A DNA stretch of 64,000 nucleotides. Origin: FEN-1297 sp963834015 (lineage in GTDB: Bacteria > Bacteroidota > Ignavibacteria > Ignavibacteriales > Ignavibacteriaceae). The translations under genes and the position numbers were made by a program. Positions 40,970 to 51,200 of the stretch are shown in pieces. The DNA lies in the NCBI GenBank assembly GCA_963834015.1, contig CAWIAG010000002.1, positions 806,001-870,000 on the forward strand. Reading direction: 5' to 3'. Position 1 is the first letter of the stretch. Each line of letters starts with the position of its first letter. The notes beneath the pieces were generated by a model that was not told where the DNA came from, made no database searches, and saw nothing but the letters and a program-made list of their open reading frames with translations.

Positions 40970-41794
40970 TTATTTCCGTCTTTTAATAATTAATTTATTT
41001 GATTCTTTTTTACGTTTCCTGGTTTTCAATCCTTTGGCCTTTTGCCCCCAGGGTGAAACGGGATGCCCACCCCCTGAAGTTTTTCCTTCACCACCGCCCA
41101 TTGGATGATCAACCGGGTTCATTGCAACACCTCTAACGTGAGGCCTTTTACCTTTCCATCTTGTTCTTCCGGCTTTTCCATAACTTATATTCTCTTGTTC
41201 CGCGTTTCCTACTACGCCATATGTGGCAAGACAATTTAATCTTATCAACCTTACTTCACCGGAAGGCATCTTAAGCTGCGCATAATCTCCTTCTTTTGCC
41301 ATAACCTGGATAGATGCACCTGCGCTTCTTCCTAGTTGACCGCCTTTTCCCGGCTTCAACTCTACGTTATGAACAAAACTACCGAGCGGCATATCCTTTA
41401 ATGGTAAAGCATTTCCAATTGTAATATCGCTGCCGGGACCAGTTTGAATTTTATCTCCAACTTTCAATCCTTCGGGAGCAAGAATATATCTTTTATCCCC
41501 GTCAGTATAATGCAATAGAGCAATTCTGCATGTTCGGTTGGGATCATATTCAATCGAAAAAACTTTGGCAGGAATCCCGGATTTATCCCGTTTGAAATCA
41601 ATAATTCTGTATCTTCTTTTATGCCCGCCGCCGATATGTTTAGCAGTTACTCGTCCTAAATTATTTCTTCCACCCGATTTTCTTAAAGAAACGGTAAGGG
41701 ATTTTTCAGGAGTAACTTTAGTGATTTCTTCAAATGAAGAAATCGACATAAATCTGGTTCCTGGTGTATTTGGTTTTAACTTAATAATTGCCAT
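40970..41794 (-). CDS. rplB: 50S ribosomal protein L2
   Basis: 274 aa: LRKSGGRNNLGRVTAKHIGG, GRSAGASIQVMAKEGDYAQL and the peptidyl-transferase-proximal VRGVAMNPVDHPMGGGEGKT including the conserved His. Normal length. Confidence 0.98.
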   Translation of the reverse strand: MAIIKLKPNTPGTRFMSISSFEEITKVTPEKSLTVSLRKSGGRNNLGRVTAKHIGGGHKRRYRIIDFKRDKSGIPAKVFSIEYDPNRTCRIALLHYTDGDKRYILAPEGLKVGDKIQTGPGSDITIGNALPLKDMPLGSFVHNVELKPGKGGQLGRSAGASIQVMAKEGDYAQLKMPSGEVRLIRLNCLATYGVVGNAEQENISYGKAGRTRWKGKRPHVRGVAMNPVDHPMGGGEGKTSGGGHPVSPWGQKAKGLKTRKRKKESNKLIIKRRK

Positions 41795-41816
41795 TTAATC
41801 GTCCTGCTTTCGAGCT

Positions 41817-42110
41817 CTATACTTGTTCAAAAATTTCAATTTTTTCGCCTTGTTTAAGTGTAATCAAAGCTTTTTTATATTTAGCAGTCTTTCCTGTAAA
41901 TCTTCCTGATTTTCTGAATTGTGTCTTCATTTTACCCGGATGATTTATTGTTCTTACACTTTCAACATGCACATTAAACTTTTTTTCAATAGCTTTAGCT
42001 ATTTCAATTTTATTTGAATTAGGATTAACAAGGAAACCATATTTTCCTTTATCAGCTGTCATGTTAGTCATTTTTTCAGTAATCAAGGGGCTAATTAGAA
42101 TATCATGCAT
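41817..42110 (-). CDS. rplW: 50S ribosomal protein L23
   Basis: 97 aa: DILISPLITEKMTNMTADKG, KYGFLVNPNSNKIEIAKAIE and VRTINHPGKMK. Docking site for trigger factor and SRP at the tunnel exit. ATG lies 1 base before the rplD stop region. Confidence 0.96.
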   Translation of the reverse strand: MHDILISPLITEKMTNMTADKGKYGFLVNPNSNKIEIAKAIEKKFNVHVESVRTINHPGKMKTQFRKSGRFTGKTAKYKKALITLKQGEKIEIFEQV

Positions 42111-42111
42111 A

Positions 42112-42759
42112 TCAGTTTACCGCTTCTTTCTTATTCTTGAATGAATTGCAGATAGTTTCTACTGCGCTTTTCTGAACAATCAAAATCTGATTGTTCAATA
42201 TATCATAAGTCGATGCCTTCTCAGCTTCAAGTATTCTAACTTTTGAAATATTTCTACCTGATTTATAAACTGTATCTTGTTTTCCGTTTGTCAATAATAA
42301 TACTTTCTTACCGGGTACCTTGAATGCACTTAACATTCCTGCAAATTCTTTAGTCTTAGGTTTTTCATAATTAAAGTCTTCCACTATAATCAATTGCTCA
42401 TCTTTAACTTTATAACTAAGAGCAGATTTTCGTGCAAGACGTTTTAACTTTTTTGGTATATCCTGGCGATAATCTCTTGGACGGGGGCCAAAAATTGTTC
42501 CGCCGCCTACCCAAAGCGGAGAACGTGTTGTACCGGCCCTTGAACCGCCTCTGCCTTTTTGTTTCCAAGGCTTTTTACCGCCGCCTCTAACTTCACCGCG
42601 TTCTTTGGCTTTACTTGTACCCTGTCTTTGGTTTGCCAAATAAGCCTTTACCGATAAATAAATAGCATGGTCGTTTGGTTCTATACCGAAAATGTCTTCA
42701 GCAAGTTCCAGTTTCTCACCAGACACAGTGCCATCAATTTTGTAAATATCTAATGTCAT
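42112..42759 (-). CDS. rplD: 50S ribosomal protein L4
   Basis: 215 aa: the tunnel loop RQGTSKAKERGEVRGGGKKP and WKQKGRGGSRAGTTRSPLW, then the globular part. In Proteobacteria L4 controls the S10 operon through the leader. Here I see no comparable leader. Confidence 0.97.
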   Translation of the reverse strand: MTLDIYKIDGTVSGEKLELAEDIFGIEPNDHAIYLSVKAYLANQRQGTSKAKERGEVRGGGKKPWKQKGRGGSRAGTTRSPLWVGGGTIFGPRPRDYRQDIPKKLKRLARKSALSYKVKDEQLIIVEDFNYEKPKTKEFAGMLSAFKVPGKKVLLLTNGKQDTVYKSGRNISKVRILEAEKASTYDILNNQILIVQKSAVETICNSFKNKKEAVN

Positions 42760-42771
42760 TTTTTTACCAAC

Positions 42772-43395
42772 TTACTTCTTAATCAATTCAACAAAAGAGT
42801 TAATTGCGCCGGGTACGGCGCCTTTGACTAAAATAATATTATCCTCATCAATAATTTTTACAACTTGAAGATTAGAAATAGTTACGTTTTCGTAACCCAT
42901 TCTTCCGGCCATTCTTTGTCCTTTAAAAACTCTTGAAGGATAAGAGCTCGCGCCTATTGAACCGGGGGCACGCAATCTATCACTTTGTCCGTGAGTTGTA
43001 CCGCCAACTCCGCCAAAACCATGACGTCTCATAACACCCTGGAATCCTTTACCTTTAGTTTTTCCTCTAACTTTAATCTTTTCATTTTCCTGGAATAAAT
43101 TAGCTTTAATCTCGTCGCCTACTTTATAATCACCGAAGTTTGAAAAGTTAAATTCTTTAAGAACCGAACAGGGAGTAAGATTATTTTTTTTATACTGCCC
43201 TAGTAAAGGTTTAATAATATTTTTTTCCTTCTTTTCACCGAAGCCGAGCTGCAGTGCTTCGTATCCGTCTTTTTCCTTAGTTTTTACAGAAACTACCTTG
43301 CACGGGCCTGCCTGTATTACCGTGACAGATACTATTTCGCCGTTAGCATTAAAAATGCTCGACATTCCAATTTTTTTTCCGATGATGCCAGCCAT
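42772..43395 (-). CDS. rplC: 50S ribosomal protein L3
   Basis: About 207 aa from ATG 43395 (MAGIIGKKIGMSSIFNANG). A TTG four codons upstream is possible but the family starts at this Met. RGKTKGKGFQGVMRRHGFGG and GSIGASSYPSRVFKGQRMAG are L3 signatures. Confidence 0.97.
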   Translation of the reverse strand: MAGIIGKKIGMSSIFNANGEIVSVTVIQAGPCKVVSVKTKEKDGYEALQLGFGEKKEKNIIKPLLGQYKKNNLTPCSVLKEFNFSNFGDYKVGDEIKANLFQENEKIKVRGKTKGKGFQGVMRRHGFGGVGGTTHGQSDRLRAPGSIGASSYPSRVFKGQRMAGRMGYENVTISNLQVVKIIDEDNIILVKGAVPGAINSFVELIKK

Positions 43396-43412
43396 CTTAT
43401 CTCCCAAATTCC

Positions 43413-43721
43413 TTAAAGCTTAATCTCTATGTCAACACCCGCCGGAATATCTAACTTACTTAGTGAATCGACGGTTTTATTATTTGAATTATGAATATCA
43501 ATAATTCTCTTATGCGCTCTGGTCTCAAATTGTTCTCGTGATTTCTTATCAACATGAGGAGATCTTAATACTGTATATACCGTCCTCTTTGTAGGCAGAG
43601 GAATCGGGCCTGAAACAATTGCACCCGTACTTCTTACAGTCTTTATGATTTTCTCTGTTGATTTATCAATCAAAATATGATCATATGATTTCAATTTTAT
43701 TCTAATCTTTTGGCCAGACAC
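43413..43721 (-). CDS. rpsJ: 30S ribosomal protein S10
   Basis: 102 aa: KIRIKLKSYDHILIDKSTEK, GPIPLPTKRTVYTVLRSPHV and REQFETRAHKRIIDI. S10 also works with NusG in transcription antitermination. The start is GTG at 43721 with AAGGAG 7 bases upstream. First gene of the S10 cluster, separated from tuf by a terminator. Confidence 0.97.
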   Translation of the reverse strand: MSGQKIRIKLKSYDHILIDKSTEKIIKTVRSTGAIVSGPIPLPTKRTVYTVLRSPHVDKKSREQFETRAHKRIIDIHNSNNKTVDSLSKLDIPAGVDIEIKL

Positions 43722-43769
43722 TCAAATTCTCCTTTCCCGATCTAACGGGACAAAATAAAATTTACACAC

Positions 43770-43795
43770 AAAAAGGGAGTTTTCACTCCCTTTTT
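43770..43795 (-). terminator. Terminator of the str operon (after tuf)
   Basis: 11-bp perfect stem AAAAAGGGAGT/ACTCCCTTTTT with a 4-base loop. It ends in a T-tract on either strand, so it can act bidirectionally. Located between tuf and rpsJ, both minus strand. Confidence 0.85.
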
Positions 43796-43813
43796 GACAG
43801 AATAAAAATAAGT

Positions 43814-45019
43814 TTACTGAATAATTTTCGTTACAAGGCCTGAAGCTACAGTTCTTCCACCTTCACGAATAGCGAAACGAAGACCTTCTTCCATAGCAAT
43901 TTCAGAAATCAGTTCTACAGATAATGTAACCCTGTCACCCGGCATAACCATTTCGGTTCCTTCCGGAAGAGTGGCTACACCAGTAACATCTGTTGTTCTG
44001 AAATAAAATTGAGGCCTGTATCCGTTGAAGAAAGGAGTATGTCGTCCGCCTTCTTCTTTTGATAAAACGTAAATTGATCCTTCGAATTTTTTATGAGGAG
44101 TTATTGATCCGGGTTTAGCAAGGACCATTCCTCTTTCGATTTCATTTTTATCAACACCTCTTAAAAGAAGTCCGGCATTATCTCCAGCCATTGCAGAATC
44201 AAGTTCTTTTCTAAACATTTCGATTCCGGTAACAACTGTTTTCTTATGAACACCAAGTCCGATTAATTCAACTTCTTCAGCTAATTTAACCTGGCCTCTT
44301 TCAACTCTTCCGGTTGCAACCGTACCACGACCTGTTATTGAGAAAACGTCTTCAACAGGCATTAAGAAAGGCTTGTCTGTTTCCCTTTTGGGAATGGGAA
44401 TATAGCTGTCAACGGCATCCATAAGTTCCCAGATACAATTATATCTTGGATCATCAGTTGGAGCGTTGCTTGAACCGGCTTCTAATGCTTTTAAAGCCGA
44501 GCCTTTAATAATAGGGATTTCATCTCCCGGAAACTCATAATAATTTAATAAATCTCTTAACTCAACTTCAACAAGTTCGATTAATTCTTCATCATCAACC
44601 ATATCGATCTTATTTAAAAATACTACAACTCTGGGTACGCCTACCTGGCGTGCAAGAAGAATATGCTCTCTTGTTTGCGGCATTGGTCCGTCGGTAGCAG
44701 CAACTACTAAGATAGCGCCGTCCATCTGGGCAGCACCTGTAATCATATTCTTAACATAGTCAGCGTGACCGGGGCAATCTACGTGAGCATAGTGTCTGTT
44801 TGCAGTTGAATATTCAACGTGAGCTGTTGCAATAGTAATACCTCTTTCTCTTTCTTCCGGGGCATTATCAATACTATCAAAAGTTCTAATTTCCGATAAA
44901 CCCTTTCTTGCGAGAGCCATTGTGATGGCAGCTGTTAATGTGGTTTTACCATGATCTACGTGACCGATTGTACCTACGTTAACGTGAGGTTTACTCCTAT
45001 CGAATTTTTCTTTTGCCAT
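43814..45019 (-). CDS. tuf: Elongation factor Tu
   Basis: 401 aa. G1 GHVDHGKTTL, G3 DCPGHADYVKNM, G4 NKIDMVDD and the domain 2-3 sequences are intact. Delivers aminoacyl-tRNA to the ribosome. AAGGAG precedes ATG 45019. Only one tuf copy is in this window. None lies in the tRNA-Thr to secE interval where many bacteria have a second. Confidence 0.98.
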   Translation of the reverse strand: MAKEKFDRSKPHVNVGTIGHVDHGKTTLTAAITMALARKGLSEIRTFDSIDNAPEERERGITIATAHVEYSTANRHYAHVDCPGHADYVKNMITGAAQMDGAILVVAATDGPMPQTREHILLARQVGVPRVVVFLNKIDMVDDEELIELVEVELRDLLNYYEFPGDEIPIIKGSALKALEAGSSNAPTDDPRYNCIWELMDAVDSYIPIPKRETDKPFLMPVEDVFSITGRGTVATGRVERGQVKLAEEVELIGLGVHKKTVVTGIEMFRKELDSAMAGDNAGLLLRGVDKNEIERGMVLAKPGSITPHKKFEGSIYVLSKEEGGRHTPFFNGYRPQFYFRTTDVTGVATLPEGTEMVMPGDRVTLSVELISEIAMEEGLRFAIREGGRTVASGLVTKIIQ

Positions 45020-45058
45020 CTAATTCTCCTTTAATATTTTTCTTTTAATATTCTTTTA

Positions 45059-47158
45059 TTAAACAGTTATAACCGACTTCTTACCCAAGGTTTTTTCAGC
45101 AATTTCCTCAGCTATACCCTTTGGAACTTCATGATAATGAGAGAATTGCATAGTATATATTGCACGGCCTTGCGTCATAGACCTCAATACTGTTGCATAA
45201 CCAAACATCTCCGAAAGAGGAACAGTAGCTTTAATAACTTGGGCATCTTTTCTCGCAGAGAATCCCTCAATTTTCCCTCTTCTGGAGTTTAAATCTCCCA
45301 TTACATCGCCCAAATACTCTTCTGGAGTAACAACTTCAACACTCATCATAGGCTCTAGTAATATAGGCTTACCCTTTTTAGCACCCTCTTTAAATGCAAT
45401 TGAACCGGCAACTTTGAATGAAATTTCATCTGAATCTACATCGTGATAAGAACCATCATAAATCTTAGCCTTAATATCCACAACAGGAAAGCCGGCAACA
45501 ACACCATTTCTCAAAGCTTCCTGGATACCGGCTGAAACAGCCGGAATATATTCTCTTGGAACCACTCCGCCGACTATCGCATTGGTAAACTCATATCCTT
45601 TTCCGGGTTCATTCGGACTGAATTCAACCCAGACATGTCCATATTTACCACGGCCGCCGCTTTGTTTAATAAATTTACCTTCAGCATTAACAACCTGCGT
45701 GATAGTTTCTCTGTAAGCTACCTGAGGTTTGCCTACGTTTGCCTCAACTTTAAATTCACGCTTCATCCTGTCTACTAAAATTTCTAGATGAAGTTCACCC
45801 ATTCCGCTTATTAATGTTTGACCCGTTTCTTCATCAACTTTAACTTTAAATGTTGGATCTTCATCAGAAAGCTTAACCAATGCATCGGATAATTTATCCT
45901 GGTCAGCTTTAGTTTTTGGTTCTATAGCAATCTGGATAACAGGTTCCGGGAAAATAATTTTTTCAAGTACAACCGGATCATGTTCATCGCAGAGTGTATC
46001 GCCTGTTTTTGTATTCTTTAATCCAACTGCAGCGGCTATATCACCGGCCTTAACTTCTTCAATTTCTTCTCTATGATTTGCGTGCATCTGAAGTAAACGG
46101 CTAATTCTTTCTTTCTTTCCGCTAACAGCATTAAAAATATAAGAACCTGATTTTAATGTACCGCAATAAACTCTAAAAAACGTAAGCTTGCCTACGTAAG
46201 CATCATTCATAATTTTGAATGCAAGGGCTACAAATTTTTCATTCTCATCAATTCGTCTTGTTACAATATCCTTTATTCCTATATGATGAGCTTCAATTTC
46301 TTTTGTATCGGTAGGAGCAGGTAAAAAGTCAACTACTGAATCAAGTAATTTCTGAACACCTTTATTTTTAAATGCAGACCCGCATAGTACCGGAATAATT
46401 TTCAATTCTATAGTAGCTCTTCTTAAAGCTACTTTAATTTCATCTGCAGTAATCGTTTTACCCTCTAAATATTTCTCAAGAAGAGTATCGTCAATATCTG
46501 ATACTGCCTCTAACATCTGTGTCCTGTACTTGTTGGCAATTTCCGTTAAATCTTCCGGCACTTTATATTCGTCGAATGTTGCACCCATAGATTCTTCATT
46601 ATAAATACGGGCTTTGAACGTAATTAAGTCAATTTCGCCGGTAAACATATCGCCTTCGCCAATAGGCAAAGTAATAGGTATTGCATTGGCGCCAAGCCTG
46701 TCCTTCATCATCTGGAGTGCATTATAAAAATCAGCACCGGTTCTATCCATTTTATTGATAAATGCAATTCTGGGAACCATGTATTTGTCTGCTTGTCTCC
46801 AAACAGTTTCAGATTGAGGTTCAACACCCCCGACTGCACAAAATAATGCAACGGCACCATCCAAAACTCTTAATGATCTTTCCACTTCAACCGTAAAATC
46901 AACGTGTCCCGGTGTATCTATAATGTTGATCTGGTGATCATCCCAAAAACATGTGGTTGCAGCGCTTGTAATTGTTATACCACGTTCTTTTTCCTGCTCC
47001 ATCCAGTCCATTGTAGCAGCACCGTCGTGAACTTCTCCGATTCTGTGTAATTTACCGGTATAATATAAGATACGCTCGGTAGTAGTTGTCTTACCGGCGT
47101 CAATATGAGCCATAATTCCAATATTACGAACTCTTTCGATAGGTAGTCTTGCTGTCAT
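45059..47158 (-). CDS. fusA: Elongation factor G
   Basis: 699 aa. G1 AHIDAGKTTTTERILYYTG, G3 DTPGHVDFTVEVERSLRVLD, G4 NKMDRTGADF. Domains II-V follow with normal spacing, including SGGRGKYGHVWVEFSPNEPG in domain IV. Catalyses translocation. Between rpsG and tuf. Confidence 0.98.
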   Translation of the reverse strand: MTARLPIERVRNIGIMAHIDAGKTTTTERILYYTGKLHRIGEVHDGAATMDWMEQEKERGITITSAATTCFWDDHQINIIDTPGHVDFTVEVERSLRVLDGAVALFCAVGGVEPQSETVWRQADKYMVPRIAFINKMDRTGADFYNALQMMKDRLGANAIPITLPIGEGDMFTGEIDLITFKARIYNEESMGATFDEYKVPEDLTEIANKYRTQMLEAVSDIDDTLLEKYLEGKTITADEIKVALRRATIELKIIPVLCGSAFKNKGVQKLLDSVVDFLPAPTDTKEIEAHHIGIKDIVTRRIDENEKFVALAFKIMNDAYVGKLTFFRVYCGTLKSGSYIFNAVSGKKERISRLLQMHANHREEIEEVKAGDIAAAVGLKNTKTGDTLCDEHDPVVLEKIIFPEPVIQIAIEPKTKADQDKLSDALVKLSDEDPTFKVKVDEETGQTLISGMGELHLEILVDRMKREFKVEANVGKPQVAYRETITQVVNAEGKFIKQSGGRGKYGHVWVEFSPNEPGKGYEFTNAIVGGVVPREYIPAVSAGIQEALRNGVVAGFPVVDIKAKIYDGSYHDVDSDEISFKVAGSIAFKEGAKKGKPILLEPMMSVEVVTPEEYLGDVMGDLNSRRGKIEGFSARKDAQVIKATVPLSEMFGYATVLRSMTQGRAIYTMQFSHYHEVPKGIAEEIAEKTLGKKSVITV

Positions 47159-47212
47159 AACTTAATATATTCTTTCCGCTCATTTACATTATCATTATAC
47201 ATAAAATATCCG

Positions 47213-47680
47213 TCACCACTTAAAATGTGCAAATGCTTTATTAGCTTCTGCCATTTTGTGAGTATCTTCTTTTTTCTTTACTGCTGAACCTTCATTATTT
47301 GAAGCAGACAATAATTCCGAGGCCAATTTAAGCGACATGGATTTTTCATTTCGGGCTCTTGCGTAGGTTTTAATCCATCTCATGGCTAATGCAGTTCTTC
47401 TCTCAGGCCTTACCTCAGTAGGAACCTGATAAGTTGCACCCCCAACTCTTCTGCTTCTAACTTCAATTACCGGTTGTGTATTGTTCAAAGCTTTTTTAAA
47501 TATTTCAATTCCCGGTTTCTTGGCTCTGTCTTCAATTATATCAAAAGCCTTATATACTACGTACCGGGCTTTTGACTTTTTACCGTCGTACATAATAGAA
47601 TTTATAAATCTTTCAACCAGTAAATCATTAAACTTTGGATCTGGTTTTAATCTATTCTTTCCTGCTCTTTTCTTTCTCAT
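47213..47680 (-). CDS. rpsG: 30S ribosomal protein S7
   Basis: 155 aa: DPKFNDLLVERFINSIMYDG, VIEVRSRRVGGATYQVPTEV and RRTALAMRWIKTYARAR. It organises the 30S head. The start is 5 bp after rpsL. Confidence 0.97.
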   Translation of the reverse strand: MRKKRAGKNRLKPDPKFNDLLVERFINSIMYDGKKSKARYVVYKAFDIIEDRAKKPGIEIFKKALNNTQPVIEVRSRRVGGATYQVPTEVRPERRTALAMRWIKTYARARNEKSMSLKLASELLSASNNEGSAVKKKEDTHKMAEANKAFAHFKW

Positions 47681-47685
47681 AAGAT

Positions 47686-48063
47686 TTATTTAGCCTTTGG
47701 TTTTTTAGCGCCGTATTTTGATCTGCCTTTTTTTCTATCTTCAACTCCGCTTGTATCAAGCGTGCCTCTAATAATATGATAACGCACGCCAGGCAAATCT
47801 TTAACTCTGCCGCCTCTTATCAAAACAATTGAATGTTCCTGTAAATTGTGCCCTTCACCTGGAATATATGCTGTAACTTCCATGCTGTTAGTTAATCGAA
47901 CCCTCGCAACTTTCCTCAAAGCAGAGTTTGGTTTCTTAGGTGTCGAAGTATATACCCTTGTACATACTCCCCGCTTTTGAGGACATGCATCGAGAGCCGG
48001 TGCTTTCTTCTTCGATAGAATTCGCACACGGCCTTTTCTTACTAACTGATTAATCGTGGGCAC
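47686..48063 (-). CDS. rpsL: 30S ribosomal protein S12
   Basis: 125 aa: MPTINQLVRKGRVRILSKKK, CTRVYTSTPKKPNSALRKVA and RGGRVKDLPGVRYHIIRG. The two conserved Lys regions where streptomycin-resistance changes occur (TPKKPNSA and GRVKDLPG) read as the sensitive type. GTG start at 48063 with AGGAG upstream. Confidence 0.97.
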   Translation of the reverse strand: MPTINQLVRKGRVRILSKKKAPALDACPQKRGVCTRVYTSTPKKPNSALRKVARVRLTNSMEVTAYIPGEGHNLQEHSIVLIRGGRVKDLPGVRYHIIRGTLDTSGVEDRKKGRSKYGAKKPKAK

Positions 48064-48107
48064 TAAAATCTCCTAATATTTCTAAATCAAAAAAAATTCA
48101 GACTTCT

Positions 48108-48136
48108 AATATAGATTATAGGCTAAATTTTGTCAA
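48108..48136 (-). promoter_or_regulatory. Promoter of the str operon (rpsL-rpsG-fusA-tuf)
   Basis: On the minus strand TTGACA (48136-48131), 17-bp spacer, TATATT (48113-48108). Predicted start about 48101, 38 bases before rpsL. Confidence 0.65.
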
Positions 48137-48185
48137 GAAATCTGAAAAATATTTTTATTTTATGCTGTTTTTATGCATTAGAACC

Positions 48186-48208
48186 CGACCCGATGTTTAA
48201 TCGGGTCG
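48186..48208 (-). terminator. Hairpin after rpoC
   Basis: 9-bp stem CGACCCGAT/ATCGGGTCG with a 5-base loop, 14 bases after the rpoC stop. The following T content is low, so it is a weak or Rho-assisted terminator. Confidence 0.55.
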
Positions 48209-48221
48209 AATTTATTAAATT

Positions 48222-51200
48222 CTATTGAATTTGCACTTCTTCTTTTTCTACATTTTCGGTTTCAACCTGTTCCGAGGTCAAAATTAAACTTTTATATTTC
48301 TTAAGACCGGTTCCGGCAGGAATTAAATGACCCATTACAACATTCTCTTTAAGTCCCAACAGAAGATCCACTTTTGCTTCAGTTGCTGCATTAGCTAATA
48401 CTTTTGTTGTCTCCTGGAATGATGCAGCGGATATCCAACTTTCAGTAGATAGTGCAGCCTGCGTAATCCCCAGCAGTATATGTTCAAAAGTAGCCGGCTC
48501 TGCATCTCTTGCTTCAATGGGCTTTTTGTTCTTTTTCTTCAAGTCGGCATTTAATTCTCTGTATTTGCTCTTAGAAACAAGTTGTCCATCCTTATATCTT
48601 GAATCGCCTTTATCCGTAATGTGAAGCATAGAAATTACTCTATTGTTTTCTTCAATAAACTCATTTCTGTCAACAACATCTTCTTCAAGAAATTTAGTAT
48701 CACCGGGAGAAACTATTTTAATTTTTTGAAGCATTTGTTTAACAATGGCTTCAATATGTTTGTCATTAATTTTAACACCCTGTAAGCGGTAAACATCCTG
48801 AATCTCATTCACAAGATATTCCTGCACAGCGCTTGTACCTTTAATTTTCAAAATGTCATGAGGGTTGATTGGCCCATCTGTGATTTTTTCACCTGCCGGT
48901 ATTTCATCGCCTTCCTGAACAAGTACGTGTTTACCAAGCGGAACGTTATATTTCTTTTCATCGGATTTATCCGGAGCGATAACAAGAATTTCACGTGAAC
49001 CCTTTTTGCGGGCTCCAAATTTAACCAGACCTTCTATCTCGGAAACAATTGCGGTTTCCTGGGGGCTTCTCGCTTCGAATAATTCAGTTACTCTCGGAAG
49101 GCCTCCGGTAATATCACGGCTCTTGGTTTGCTGCTTCGATATTTTGGCCAGAATTGTTCCTGCAGGAATGTTCTCACCTTCTTCAACCGAAAGATAGGCT
49201 CTTGTTGGAATATTAAATGATTTCTTTATTCCGTCATGAGACTCAATTGTTATGGTCGGTGTAAGATTTTTATCTTTTGACTCAATAACAACTTTCTGAA
49301 CGTGACCTGTTTGTTCATCGGTAACCTGCTGCAAAGTTGCGCCGTCAATCATATCCACAAAACGAACTCTGCCTGCAACGTCAGTTAAAATAACTGAATT
49401 ATATGGATCATGGTTATATAGAGGTGAACGTTTTCTAACTGCCTGCCCGTCATTAACAACAAGTTCAGCGCCATAAGGAACTTCGTATTTTTTTATCTGT
49501 CTGTTATTCTCATCATAAATACCAACTATACCGCGGCGTCCGGTAACTACTTTAACTTTCCCGATATAATCAGATTTATCTACATAAGAAATTCTTTCAA
49601 ACTTAGCAATACCTTCCACGGTTGATTCAACTTGTGACTGACTTGCAATTCTTGAAGAAGTACCGCCAAGGTGGAATGTTCTTAGCGTAAGCTGTGTACC
49701 GGGCTCTCCAATTGATTGCGCGGCAACAATTCCCACTGCCTCTCCTATTTCTACAAGCTTTCCATTAGTCAGGTTTCTTCCATAACATTTTGCACATACA
49801 CCGCGTTTGGATTCACATGTTAGTACTGTCCTGATATATACAGAATCGATACTTGCATCCTCAATTCTTTCTGCAATTTCCTCAGTTATCAATTCACCCG
49901 CAGCCACGATTACTTCATCGGTTCGCGGATTGATTACATCTTCCTGAGATACACGACCGGTAATTCTTTCTGCCAACGGTTCTCTTTCCTGCTCAACATC
50001 TTTAAGTGCAGTAATTTCAATACCGAGAATTGTACCGCAATCTGCTTCACTTATAATAACGTCCTGGGCTACATCTACAAGTCTTCTTGTTAAGTAACCT
50101 GCATCAGCAGTTTTAAGAGCGGTGTCGGCAAGACCTTTTCTTGCACCGTGTGTGGAAATAAAATATTCAAGAACAGATAATCCTTCTTTGAAATTTGCCA
50201 CAATCGGGTTCTCAATAATTTCACCCGCCTGGCCTGATAAACTCTTTTGAGGCTTCATCATCAAACCGCGCATGCCGGCAAGCTGACGAACCTGTTCCTG
50301 AGATCCTCTTGCACCGGAATCAACCATCATATGAAGTGAATTGAAACCATTATCGGTATTTTTAATCTTCTCCATTAATGCACGGGCAACGTCATTAGTT
50401 GTGTGGGTCCAAACGTCAATTATTTTATTATAACGTTCAGCATCTGTTATTACGCCTTGCTCATGTTCATTTAAAATAGCTTCAACTTTTTTATTTGCTT
50501 TTTGAATAAGCGCTTCTTTTTCTTCAGGAATAATCATATCTCCATAGCTGACAGAAAGTCCGCCTGCCGTGGAATATCTGAATCCAAGGTCCTTTAAGTC
50601 ATCAAGAAACTTAGCTGTAACTTTATTTCCCAGCTTCATAAACATTTGACCTATAAAACCGCCAAATGTTTTCTTTATCAAGAGCTGGTTGAAATATCCC
50701 ATTTCCTTTGGAACTATTTGATTAAATATTACTCTTCCGGTCGTGGTCTCTATAAATTGACCGTCAATTCTAACCTTTAATTTTGAATGAAGATCTATAA
50801 CCTTTGAGTTATATGCAATAATTACTTCTTCGGCCGAACCGAAAACCATTCCTTCGCCTTTACCGCCATCCTTTAATTTCGTTAAGTAATAGCATCCTAA
50901 AACTATGTCCTGTGTCGGAACAACAATAGGACTTCCATTTTGAGGAGAAAGAATATTATGACTGCTTAACATAAGCAATGAAGCCTCTAACTGAGCTTCA
51001 TAAGAAAGCGGAACATGCACAGCCATTTGGTCACCGTCAAAATCTGCGTTAAATGCTGTACAAACCATAGGGTGAAGCTGAATTGCACGTCCGTCAATAA
51101 GTATTGGCTGGAAAGCCTGAATTCCAAGTCTGTGTAATGTAGGAGCACGGTTTAATAATACCGGGTGCCCGTCTATAATTTTCGCAAGAATATCCCAGAT